A DNA stretch of 64,000 bases from NCBI RefSeq assembly GCF_022605165.1, contig NC_063074.1, positions 1,701,501-1,765,500 on the forward strand, given 5' to 3'. Each line of letters starts with the position of its first letter. Within the stretch, counting starts at the first letter, position 1. This DNA is from Purpureocillium takamizusanense (lineage: Eukaryota > Ascomycota > Sordariomycetes > Hypocreales > Ophiocordycipitaceae). The position numbers and the translations under genes were made by a program. The notes below the pieces were generated by a model that was not told the origin of the DNA, searched no databases, and worked only from the letters and a program-made list of their open reading frames with translations. Shown here in pieces: positions 47,990 through 58,079 of the stretch.

Positions 47990-49970
47990 TGCGGCTCAAT
48001 TGAACGAGCCCCGTTCTTGTGAACAGAAGGTGAAAAGAAAGTCTAAGTTGGCTGACCACGACGAAATCGTCCCGTCCCGCATTGAGTCCGAAGTTCGAAC
48101 CAACGCGGTGTGGTCACACGGACCAGGAACGGATTCGAACGCCCGCAGGCGCCCGATCGCAGAGGGTCTTGGAGCTTCCGTCCTACGGTCCTGCATCAGG
48201 TCTGGGGCTAACTAGCGGGGACGGTGTGAGTTCGCGGCGTTGGGCGATGTGGAGGGCCGGGGAGACAGGCCCACCATCCGGGTCGAACGGCAAGGCGGCG
48301 GCAAGGCGGCATGGCGGGAGGCGCATCCACGTCGAGGAATCGGTGTGGCCCGTGTGGGAACAAGCCATGCAACACCTTGTAAGAGTGCAGGCAGTTGAGC
48401 CGCGTACGCCGTTGTTTGTACTGTAGTACTGGTGAACTTTGGGCTCTCGTGTTGTGGCCCGTGATGTATCTAGCCTCCATCGTGACACAGGGGCCGGCAT
48501 GCAGGACCGAACTGTCCGATGCCGGACCACTTCGATTCCTCCAAGTTCGCCTTGGCGCTGGTGTCGTGGACGGAATTCGGAGCACTGGTCAAAATCCTGT
48601 GTCAGCCAGGACCGCACTCACAAGCCAGAAGGAAACCGGCAGCCGACAGCATCGATGAACTAGGAGAGGCTGACGACCGATGAGCACGGGAACGGGGCAG
48701 GCCTGTACTTCGCAAGAATCAATGGCAGCGGCAGCAATGCCTCAGTAGGCCCACTATCAGCAGCCTTGCCGAGCCAAGATCAGAGGGGAAAAGCGTCGTT
48801 GTGCAGCGTTGTGATGTTTGGAGGTGGGGGGGTGAAGGGGGGCCATCTCAGCGCAGAACCCCGAATGAGGCAGGTCATCATGCCCCAGTGAGCAAGGCGG
48901 AGCTCAGCCGAGACACGGCCGTCTGAAGCAGCCAACAGCTGTTCGGGGGTATATCCAAGGATGACTGCGTCGTCCACGGCCGGTGCATGGACAACCATGA
49001 CGGGGATGCAAGAGCCCCGCCCGAAATACGGAGGGGCCCTTCGCGGAAACCGCGAGTATATACTTCGTAGTCAACCGTTTCGCCCAATGCCTCGTCGTTT
49101 AGGTTATTGCCCGCCCGCGCTCCTTCATCGGCCGAGAATGGCTTTGGCAGTGGATGAAGATCTGCGGGTTCCGCTTCGTTGGGTCGGGACGCGCCGAATG
49201 GGCAAGTCGTGAAGGAAGGCGCGAGCATCATTGTAGATGCTCGGATTGGGATATTTCGCCTGACCTCGATCGATGAGGTCGAGGGTGTTGCATGACAACG
49301 ACTCTGAAGTTCGAACAAATCGTGGGTCGTGATGTGGAGGACCAGCAAACCGCACATTGCCAGCTTAACGACATACCCTGGACCACACATTGCGAGTCTT
49401 GGCAGGCGCAACCGAGCCACCTACCTCCCTATTCTCTATGCCTACGTACGTGACGTGTTTCTGCACCGCCATGAGAGGGGAAAGGCAGATTGGCAGTTTT
49501 CCATCGCCAGGGTTTGACCAGTCAAGCTGCGAGTACCGCCACTCACTCTGTCGTACGAGGCTGCGGGGTTGTGGAAGCCCATCTGCCTCACCATTACGGG
49601 CCACACATCTGCTTCGTGTGATTATCAGCCAGAGAGGATATCTCTCGAAGCGATGGACGCCCCTACAAGGCAGCAAGTCGCCGCGACAACTCTGTCAACA
49701 CTGCACTGCCACGCCTGAATATTTGGTGCGACTCGAGTTGCTTGCCACGCAAGTGAGAAGGCGGTGTTTGCGACGGGCGCTTAACAGAGCCGCGACCCAT
49801 TGGCTGCCTCCACCTGCAGGTCAACAGGGCCTCGTTCCCCGAGACCGCCACCGAAATGGTATAACATTGGCTGGCTTGCCATCGTCATTCTTGCATTGTG
49901 CACTACGGGCTTCCTGTCGCTACCGGCTTGATCATCTGGCTTGGCCAAGTCGCGGCGTCTCGTCCGCCGC
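47990..49970. other. Divergent region between the ABC transporter and the CorA-like gene
   Basis: This is a 2.0 kb stretch without an intact gene. It contains minus-strand fragments at 48780-49676 that read as protein-like sequence but change frame (listed separately). The part directly before 49971 is probably the CorA-like gene's promoter. Confidence 0.4.
48780..49676 (-). pseudogene. Possible frame-shifted minus-strand gene remnant
   Basis: Reading the minus strand, protein-like segments appear in successive frames. The first is around 49260-49190 (YPNPSIYNDARAFLHDL), then 49190-49030 in another frame (NEAEPADLHPLPKPFSADE, then ETVDYEVYTRGFREG), then 48990-48860 in a third (VVHAPAVDDAVILGYTPEQL). 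Between the first two, the join needs one missing or extra base rather than an intron. I recognise no family. Either a decayed gene or chance open frames in GC-rich DNA would explain this, and I cannot separate the two from sequence alone. Confidence 0.25.
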
Positions 49971-51527
49971 ATGTCCACCTCGCATCCGCCTCTAAGCACC
50001 ATGACGAAGTTGTCTGCGCCGTGCAAGAACCACTGCCCGCAGTTGGAGGCAAGGACGTGGTACTGGGGTCCGTAGGAACTCCCATGGCGACCCGAACCGC
50101 TAAGCTGCTGACCATCTCCAAGCGCAGTCAAAGGCAGAGCAATACGAGACGCAAAAGTCATGCATTGCCGACTTCACTTTTAGTCCGCGCACTGATGCGA
50201 GAGGTGTCTCTCTCATGTAAGAAGACCATGATCAAACACAGAGGGCGCCCCTGCTGACAGACGCTGGAGTTTTGTCAATGCCGTAGGGGGCCTTGGGCCG
50301 AACGACAAAGCTCTCCGAAATTGCGATGTTTGCCGGTCAGCCCTGACTTCCGAATTCGACATGCCCCCGATATGGTGGGAAGACCATTACGTGCAGGCCA
50401 GCAGCTACTTTGGATTTCGAGAAGTTCCAGAGTCTGCGGCGAAGCAGAAGGGAACAGGTGAGATTGCCGCCTAGGTTAGGGAAAAGTTCTCTGCTCAACC
50501 GACTGTAGTATCATGGTGTCGCTTCAAGGTCAAGCACACAACTAGCGTGCCCGAGAAAGCCAAGGTGGACTATCATTGGGCAAAGCTGAATGTGTTTTCG
50601 CGCTGGTACAGTTCGCTGAACCATACCGTCATTCTCATCTTCGATCCAGAAAAGATGCGGTACAGAGATGACGGCCTGCGCGTCGAGTTTGAGCGAAGCC
50701 TTATGGACATTGTCAGAGAGGACGATCTGGCCGACCCCTTCTGGATCTACCCACCCCTCATCGACTTCGTCGTCAGAGCTCAAGACAAGGCTGTGTGGCA
50801 GATACGTGATCTGGTCAGGAGCATTGAGAAGAGTCGGGACGATCACGCGCAGGAAGCCTCGATCCTCGGGAGCGTCAGCTTTCTCAACATGTACGACTAT
50901 CAGAGGCATGCGGTGCACGTCTGCGAGACACTCGAAGTCGCCATCTCTACGACGGAATGGATCGAAAAGCACCACGACGGCTTTCTCAATGGCCTCAAGC
51001 GTGGTAGCAAGTCGATGGCGTCGAGGAACATCACCAATGGCCTACTCGACAAGCAAAATTTCCTGACGGGTCTGCTGCACCGTTCCGATTCGAACAAGGC
51101 GCGGCTGAATAGCGAAATTGGACTCGCCTTCAACACAGTGTCCGTCGAGATTGCCAACGCGACCAAGCGAGATAGCTCTGCCATGCGGACCATTGCATTT
51201 GTGTCGCTGCTGTTCCTGCCGGCAACCTTTACGTCGGCCATTTTCAGCACAACATTCTTCAAATTCGACGACAACTCGAGCGCGTGGCAAGTCTCGGACA
51301 TGTTCTGGCTGTACTGGGTCGTCGCTATTCCATTGACAGCTGCGGCGGTCCTGGTCTGGTACGGCAAGTCGCTGCCGCACAAGTTGGACAGTTTGCGGCG
51401 TCATGCTACCAGCATCGCCGGTCGCCGGTCGCACGGCCGAGGCGAACGGAGCATGGAGGAAGGTTCCCGTGAGAACACTAGGTCGGTCCGCTCTTGGACG
51501 GAGAAGGGTGACTCGGGTATTTGTTAG
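49971..51527 (+). CDS. CorA-like (Mg2+ transporter superfamily) membrane protein
   Basis: Exons 49971-50067, 50123-50216, 50261-50457 and 50509-51527 splice in phase to 468 aa. The soluble N-terminal half contains ADFTFSP, GVSLIRWSFVNAVGG, EFDMPPIWWEDHYVQ and SYFGFREV, features of a family common in filamentous ascomycetes. The C-terminal third is CorA-like: a long helical region then two membrane segments at about 356-378 (FVSLLFLPATFTSAIFST) and 395-415 (FWLYWVVAIPLTAAAVLVW). The CorA GMN selectivity motif after TM1 is absent, as is usual in this fungal group, so magnesium transport is not assured. The 44-base intron 2 is very short, and intron 1 uses an AAG acceptor. The start is the first ATG in an exon frame that opens at 49932; 50001 is an alternative. 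Confidence 0.78.
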
Positions 51528-52158
51528 GTGGTTGCGCGGGGCTGTTCTGGATACCTGGGCGAGATGGGATCTCGAGGCGAGCGTAGCCCCTTTGAGGACA
51601 TGAGCAGCAAGCGATGATCTTACAAATTATCGTGAAATTTGGACTGGTAGTGTAAGGGCACAAGTTGCCAAAGACCTGAACGATAGACCAGTTCTTCCCA
51701 TTAACTCGTGTTAGAATTGAACGGTGGTAGGACACTGGAAACCATTCCGGGCCTTGGAAACGACTGCGCACATGCGTTTCGTAGAAGATAACCCGCAATG
51801 CACTGGGGGGCCCGCCCAGGAATCTCAGCGCCGAAAATCCGTTCAAATTCATCTGAGAGCATGTAAAATCAAGTACGAAGAGCGTACCAAGTCAGTCAGT
51901 CGAATTCAATCTTGTCCGTGTAAGTGCCGTGCCCCGCCGGACGGACGGCAAAACGCCCGACCCCACACCACCTCCCCCCGGGCTTCCCCGCCTCCGACGG
52001 CCGGCCTTGATCCCGCCTCCGGGCCGACGACATGCGCACCACGACGGACACGACCACCCAAAACACGTATCCTCGCGCGCTCACTGTTTGCCCCCCCTTC
52101 TTTCCCCCTCGGTCTGTTGAAACTTTCAGCAGCGACTCTCGTTTCGCTCCCACCCCCC
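51528..52158. other. Intergenic region before the Tda10-like kinase
   Basis: This tandem spacer of 631 bases holds the CorA-like gene's 3' end and the kinase promoter. The last ~150 bases are pyrimidine-rich. No gene is seen. Confidence 0.4.
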
Positions 52159-53417
52159 ATGGCGCCGACGTTTGAAGACGACAAGGCGCCGATATGCATC
52201 CCGTTTATCCTCGAGCGGCTGCGGGCGCACCGCGAGCAGCAGCAGCAGCACCACCACGACCATAACCACCATCATCAGGCTTCTTCCTCTGCGGCCGCGG
52301 CAGAAAGGGCAGCCGGTGACCATGTCTCGGCCCCGGCGCCACCGCCGCTCCTCATCGGCCTCAACGGCATGCAGGGCGTCGGCAAGACGACGCTCGTCGC
52401 CGCGCTGGCGGGCGCGCTCGAGGCGCGGGGCGTGCGCACGCTCGTGTGCAGCGTCGACGACTTTTACCTCACGCACGCGGACCAGAGGGCGCTGGCGGCG
52501 GCGCATCCCGACAACGCGCTGGTGCAGCACCGCGGTGAGCCCGGTAAGGCATCCCTTCTTTCCTTACCTTGAAGCCAGGCAGTCAGCCGGTGCCTGTTTT
52601 CGCTCCCCCCCCCCGAACTCCTTGGCTGGATGGAGAGAGGTGTCTGTCTTGTCTTCTTCCCCCATCTTTGTTTTGGACTTGAGTATTGCAGCGCGTGGAG
52701 CTGACTCGTGTGTCTGTGTGTGCCCCCGCGCAAGGCACGCACGACGTGGCGCTCATACGGGACGTCGTCTCGGCCCTCGCAAGGGGCATACCGACACGCA
52801 TCCCGCACTACGACAAGGCGGCCTTTAACGGGCAGGGCGACCGCCGGCCGGCAAGCACCTGGACGCCGGTGAACAACAACAGCGAGTCTCCCCACAACGA
52901 CAACGACGACGGTGACGTCCATGATCAGCGGCAGGGCCCCGTGCAGGTCGTCATCCTCGAGGGCTGGTGCGTCGGCTTCCGCGCGCTGCCCCCCGCCGCC
53001 GTCGAAGCCCGCTGGCGCGCCGCCGCCGCCGCGACCCCGAGTCCAAGCCGGAGTGGCGGCAGCACGCTGCGGAACCACGCCCTCGAGCACCTGCTCTTCG
53101 TCAACGAGCGGCTGCGGGCGTACGACGACGCGCTGACGGACCGGCTCGACGCCTTCGTGCACGTCGACTCCGAGGACGTCGGGTACGTGTACGCGTGGCG
53201 GCTCGAGCAGGAGGAGGCGCTGCGGCGGGACAGGGGCGGCGATCCCGCGGCGGGCATGACGCCCGAGCAGGTGGTGCGCTTCGTCGACGGCTACTTTCCT
53301 GGGTACGAGCTGTACACGGACGGCGTGAGGGATGGAGTCCTGCCTGGCCGGCCGGGCTGCCAGCTGCGGATGGTCGTCGGGCGGGATCGAAAGGTGAAGC
53401 AGGTGATTCGCATATAG
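52159..53417 (+). CDS. tda10: P-loop kinase, Tda10/D-glycerate 3-kinase-like
   Basis: Exons 52159-52543 and 52735-53417 give 355 aa. The fold is that of phosphoribulokinase/uridine-kinase-like P-loop kinases. Visible motifs are GLNGMQGVGKTTL (Walker A, K76-T77), SVDDFYLTHADQ, HRGEPGTHDVALI across the intron, IPHYDKAAFNGQGDR and VVILEGWCVGF. This set matches yeast Tda10 and plant D-glycerate 3-kinase, which phosphorylates glycerate in photorespiration; the fungal substrate is not settled. Low-complexity inserts are a Gln/His run at about residues 30-42 and an Asn/Asp run near 175-190. The 191-base intron is far longer than others in the window, and its AAG acceptor is forced because the upstream TTGCAG breaks the frame. 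It lies tail to tail with the Ecm11-domain gene, 190 bases apart. Confidence 0.88.
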
Positions 53418-53607
53418 ACCGCACGACCGGCGGCCTAGAGAGCTCTTGTTCATTACATGTAGGACGTACCAACTCAAGTACCATCTATGGCTCCCAAACG
53501 CCACGCTTGGTGCGCGCACCATACAACGAAATTGAGCAAAGGAAATGCCACAGAGGGCAGCGACGCCCATGTTCCCTCCCTACAACAACCCCGGCCAGGC
53601 CAGGCCA

Positions 53608-55056
53608 TTATGAAATCTTGTCCTGCACCACGCGCAGCCCATCTTGGCGCATCTTGGCCAGCTGCCTGTCAATCGTTTCTGAGCGGAGCCGCACGGCCTC
53701 CTCGCGCACCGCGGCCTCGTTTTCAAAGTCGCGGATGAGGCGTCGCTTGTCTCGCCGCGCCTGCTTCAGCCTCTGCATGATATCGGTGAACTGGTCCACG
53801 AACCAGTCGCCAGCTACCTCCCAGTCATCCATGGACATGGAAGCAAACATCTGGCTCTGTTCCCGATCGCCCAGATGACGATATTGGGCCAGTTTCGAGG
53901 GGAGCTTGGCGGCTAGCTCCCGCCCATTGAGTCCGTTCGGTCTCGTGTCACCGCCGTCAAAGGGCTCATCCTGCAGGTCCTTGAATGTCATGGAACTGAG
54001 CATGTTGTCGTCGTACTCGGCGCTCGGCCGGCGTCGCTTGCGGTCTCTGGACTGATGTTCCTGAGCCACCACCCTGGGTTGCATCGATGGTGCGCTTGGC
54101 AGTCGTTTAGGTTCTTGCGCGCGCTGTCGTTCCGGTACAGATTGTGGATCCCCACAGCCGTCCTCAAGGTCATGATTATCATCCCAGGGGCGGTCGTATG
54201 GCCGTAATCGCCGGCTGTCTCTGATGCGATGTTCTGGCCAAGCTGCACCGTCCTCGGATGGCGCCGGGCTGTGCGGCTCGTCGGCCTCCTCGATGATTCT
54301 TGAGGGCTGAGTAGGGGCCGGTGGCTTCCTGACTCGGACCTGACGGACTGTGGCGGGGGCTTGAGGCATGACAGGATGGTGCTGACGGAGGGTGTACCTG
54401 GTATGAGGTCTTTTATGATTTAAGGCGTCCTCGCCGTCATCACGGAAGCCGTCCATCATCTGCGGAGGAAGTCGGCGCCTGTTGCCATCAATGACTGACA
54501 CCCTGCCCTCGTCATTGATGAGAAAAGAAGAGGTGCGTAGTGCGAAGGGATTCCGCGCAAGGTCGTCCACTGGCATATCGACAGCTACTTCGTTGCGACG
54601 CTTGGCTGTCGGCGTGACCTCTTCCTCCATGTGCTCAGGCTCGTTGTGGGGGGTGGACAGGCCCGAGTTCATGAAATTATCACCGAGCTGGGAGCCTGAG
54701 AAGAGGTCGCCGTGATTGCTGTCGGAGTCTCTGGGCACCGGAGGGAGAGAGAGGGGTGGCTGCGCGCTGCGTCGTGGGGACTGAATCTTCCCCTGACTGG
54801 CGACGGGCTCCGCCTTTGGGTCGTGCAGCACTGGAGCCACAACGTTCCGAGGATGCTTCGGGACAGGCATCTTGATGGCGTCGGCAAGCTGCTGCCGGCT
54901 TTGTACGGCGGACGGACGCCCATGGGGCGTTCCAGGACGCTTCTCGTCAGGGTCATCGGTGTTGGCAGGCGCAGGCGCTCCGGCCGCCGCCGCCCCGCTG
55001 TCAGAGCCGCCGCGCACAAAGGCGGCCAGCCTGCTGCCCTTTTCTTTGTATCCCAT
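53608..55056 (-). CDS. Ecm11-domain (extracellular mutant protein 11-like) protein
   Basis: This is a single-exon gene of 482 aa. The first ~330 residues are Pro/Arg/Ser-rich and disordered. The C-terminal ~130 residues form the conserved Ecm11 domain: the characteristic YDDNMLSSMTFKDLQDEPFD, a Trp-containing stretch (MDDWEVAGDWFVDQFTDIM) and a charged coiled-coil helix (RLKQARRDKRRLIRDFENE). In budding yeast Ecm11 is a SUMOylated synaptonemal-complex central-element protein working with Gmc2; the filamentous-fungal relatives are less studied and a meiotic role here is inference. The basic, disordered body fits a chromatin-associated protein. The start at 55056 is the first in-frame ATG. Confidence 0.8.
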   Translation of the reverse strand: MGYKEKGSRLAAFVRGGSDSGAAAAGAPAPANTDDPDEKRPGTPHGRPSAVQSRQQLADAIKMPVPKHPRNVVAPVLHDPKAEPVASQGKIQSPRRSAQPPLSLPPVPRDSDSNHGDLFSGSQLGDNFMNSGLSTPHNEPEHMEEEVTPTAKRRNEVAVDMPVDDLARNPFALRTSSFLINDEGRVSVIDGNRRRLPPQMMDGFRDDGEDALNHKRPHTRYTLRQHHPVMPQAPATVRQVRVRKPPAPTQPSRIIEEADEPHSPAPSEDGAAWPEHRIRDSRRLRPYDRPWDDNHDLEDGCGDPQSVPERQRAQEPKRLPSAPSMQPRVVAQEHQSRDRKRRRPSAEYDDNMLSSMTFKDLQDEPFDGGDTRPNGLNGRELAAKLPSKLAQYRHLGDREQSQMFASMSMDDWEVAGDWFVDQFTDIMQRLKQARRDKRRLIRDFENEAAVREEAVRLRSETIDRQLAKMRQDGLRVVQDKIS

Positions 55057-56415
55057 GCTGACCTCGGCAGCGACAGAAATTGCTGGAGAGGAAGCTGCCG
55101 AGCGGAAATGAAGACGGCGCGGACGGGCTCACGCAATGTCGGGACGTGGCTCCGAGGCTGGCCACTTCATATCTGTTGGCAGAGGCACGCACGGCTACTG
55201 AAGGCCGCGAGGAAGGAGACCGGTCAGACGGGCCGGCAGGGACTGTGACAGGCTCGGTCTCGGTCTCGGGGTGAGGCTTGAAAGTATAAATTGGCGGCGC
55301 GCGTGTCGGTGGTAGGAAGGGGCGATAATTGATTGCGCAGGAAATGAATAAACCTGTCTTGAGCTGCCCGCCGTCGCGGGTTCGGGGAACCTGGAAGGTG
55401 CCGACGCGTGTCTGGGGAGCATCAGGTGGGAGCTTTGGCAGCCTCTGGCGCGCGATCAGGTGACGTCGAGCCCTCTACGCGCGCCGGTGCCGTATTGCAC
55501 GGAGGAGGGGCACCCTTTGTCCAGCGGGCCAGTATGATTACCTAGGTATGCGCCAACGTTCATCAGGGCACCACGAGTTGCAATTCCGCAACGGCAGTGA
55601 GCTACAGGGGGCCTGGCCTCTGGCAACCTCTACTGCCTCCCCGCCCGTCCACTGGGCGTGTCGCAGCCCGCCCGGCATCAGGCACCCGGGCGACCCGCCA
55701 GCCCCGTGGCAGAACAAGGTTCGCCTCATGTTTCGCGGCCGGGCTCCGCTTTGGCTGCAGCCCGTCGTCACTTTCTTCCCCAAACGGATCTGCTGTTCCC
55801 TCATCATCCCATCAGCTCCCGTGGTTCAAGGTCGGCGCTAGCGGTGCCTTGCCTTTGGGCCATTAACGCCAGACCGCTAGCGACGTGCGTGCATCAATGT
55901 CACCACTGCAGGCCAGAACCTGTTTTCGGCGTCCCTGCCCCCAGGCTGGGCTGGGGTGAGGTGAGGTGGAAAGCTGTCATGCGGCGTCTAAAAACACCAA
56001 CCACCCACCACCACCTCAACTGCGTACAATCTTCAATCCCCATCCCAATCCGACCGTCGAAACCACATCGCGTCCGCCAGACACTCGGGACGGCTCGTGT
56101 CCCCCAAATCCAACCTGTACGGCAGACGTGACGCATCGCCAAAGCAGCAGCAATCCTACATTTGTCCTTGAGAGCCACATCGCGACTCAGGCGGCGGGTC
56201 TCTCCAAACAAACAAACAAATTTCTTGCCCGCGCCCGCCGACCGATGAAGCCCTTCCCGTGGACGGCATCACTACCGACCATGCAAGCTGTCTGCTGCTA
56301 ACCGCCAGCGCCTGCTTCCTCACCTTCGCCCTCACCCCGGCCGTCGCCGTCGCCGTCGTTGGCGTCTCCCATCTCCCACTCTTCCATCTCTACCGCCTCT
56401 CCTCTGCCAACGCCG
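55057..56415. promoter_or_regulatory. Divergent upstream region between the Ecm11-domain and Srf1-like genes
   Basis: This 1.36 kb stretch has no supported gene. Mixed-composition DNA ends in a pyrimidine-rich leader (about 56280-56410) before the plus-strand gene. The frame upstream of 56416 is open, but its earlier starts are non-ATG. Confidence 0.4.
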
Positions 56416-57626
56416 ATGGACTCCCCCTCCTCACCGTCGCCTCCAAGACCGCCAAACCGCGCGTCGGTCTCGGTCCAGACGGCCGCCAGCGGCACGACGG
56501 ACAACACCACGGCCCTCCGCCTGCGGCCCCCGAGATCTCTCCCCCGTGAGTATTACCACCAATCCCCCCCCCGTCTTCTTTCGCGCCGTCCCGTCCCAGA
56601 CTAATACCGTGCACAGCCTGGATCGATTCATACGAAAAGCGCTATGGCCAGCCCCCCGACGACCAGCTCCGCCTGCTGAGCCCCCCATCGCGCACCGTTC
56701 GCCCCCAGCACAACTCGACCCCCGACCAGCCCCGGCGCCGCGTCTCCAAAGACGGCTTCGTCGCCTGGGAAGATCCCCAGCTCGGCCCCGCGCAGGATGC
56801 CCGCGCCCGCATCCCCCACTTCCTGCGTCACGGCCGCGCCTCGATGCGCGGCCGGAAGTGGGACCACCTGCGGACGGCCGACCCCGTCATCGTGCCCGGC
56901 TACTACTCGCCTGCCACGGCTGCCCCGGCCCTCGCCTGGCACGACTTCCTCCATTCCTCCGCCTGGGGGCGCGCTCCCGGGGAGGAGTCCGAGGTGCTTG
57001 ACTACGAGGCCATGCGCAAGCTCCAGCCCAACTTTGACCGACGTCCCGACGACAACGTCAACCCGCACGACGCAAAGGCCAAGGGCCATGGCTCGCGCCG
57101 CCGCCGCACCGTCGCCTTCTACAAGCGGGCGTGGAACGTCCTCATCCGCCACTCGCTGTCGCCGCTGCTGTTTCGTCTCGCCGTCGCCGTCACCTCTATC
57201 CTCGCTCTCGCCGTTGCCGGGCGCATCCTCGTCCTCGAAGACTCTCACGACCGCGAAACGGCCGAGCGCACGCAGTCTCTCGTCGCCATCGTGGTAGACT
57301 GCGTCGCCATTCCCTACACCGGCTACATGATCTACGACGAGTACACGGGCAAACCCGTGGGCCTGCGCTCGGGCGTCTCCAAAGTCCGCCTCATCCTCCT
57401 CGACCTCTTCTTTATCATCTTCAAGTCGGCCAGCACTGCTCTGGCCTTTGAGAGCCTTGTCTACCATAACGTGCGCGAGACGAACCTCCTTCATCTCGCG
57501 GCGGCTCTCGGCGCCTTTGAGCTCGTCGGGCTCATCTCCTGGACCATGAATTTTATTGTAAACGTCTTTCGCACTGTCGAGCGGCTTGGCGGTGGCGACC
57601 CGGACACTGGCGCTGGGCACTCATGA
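56416..57626 (+). CDS. Multi-pass membrane protein, Srf1-like (phospholipase D regulator family)
   Basis: Exons 56416-56545 and 56617-57626 give 379 aa. The first ~175 residues are soluble, with WIDSYEKRYGQPPDDQLR and the conserved DGFVAWEDPQLGPAQDARA and RGRKWDHLRTADPVIVPG. Four membrane segments follow: LLFRLAVAVTSILALAVAG, VAIVVDCVAIPYTGYMIYD, ILLDLFFIIFKSASTALAF and LGAFELVGLISWTMNFIVN. This soluble-plus-four-TM layout resembles fungal homologues of yeast Srf1, which regulates phospholipase D Spo14. The match is from recall of motifs, so the functional name is tentative, whereas the membrane-protein call is secure. It lies tail to tail with the GH92 gene. Confidence 0.7.
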
Positions 57627-58079
57627 TACCAGAAGCGTATGGAGTCTTTTGGATTTGGTTGTTTTGCTGGCCTCATGACGGCGTCTGGCGCTATGATTTG
57701 CACGGCCCTCATCGGCCATTTGGGTGAGAAGACGGCATGAGCTGGTATGGGCACGCAGTTTTGTAAGCGTGTATCTTTCATGTGCTCTATTGTGGCGACT
57801 CTAAGCGTCATGACTATGTACATGGGAGTGTTTCCCCGTCACCGTATCCAACTATTAGGTCGTTATGTACATATGTAGCCCTCATTACATCGCATGCCAC
57901 AGCGACAGGTACTACAATCGTGGAGTAGGGCGGCTTTGCATCGGCAGATGCGTCGCCCGCGGCCCGGCAGAGGTGGGCTTACTGGCTCGAACACGCGCTC
58001 GCCGCGCGTTTCCATCTCGCTGGATCCCGGGAGCAATTCGGGCCCGGTGCAGCAGGGCAGTGTGTGTTGTGTCGACGAT
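57627..58079. other. Convergent intergenic region between the Srf1-like and GH92 genes
   Basis: The region holds the two 3' UTRs. Nothing else is supported. Open frames across it on the plus strand are shadows of the GH92 gene. Confidence 0.4.

Noticed and set aside
48100..48190. tRNA-like minus-strand sequence with GTTCGAATCC
   Set aside because: A B-box-like string and a partial acceptor pairing are present, but the T-arm stem has mismatches next to the loop and no anticodon arm could be drawn.
52464..53570. 368-codon minus-strand frame opposite the Tda10-like kinase
   Set aside because: It is an antisense shadow of a conserved kinase with visible motifs on the plus strand.
56628..57620. 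330-codon minus-strand frame opposite the Srf1-like gene
   Set aside because: The plus strand encodes a clean four-helix membrane protein; the reverse frame is charged low complexity.
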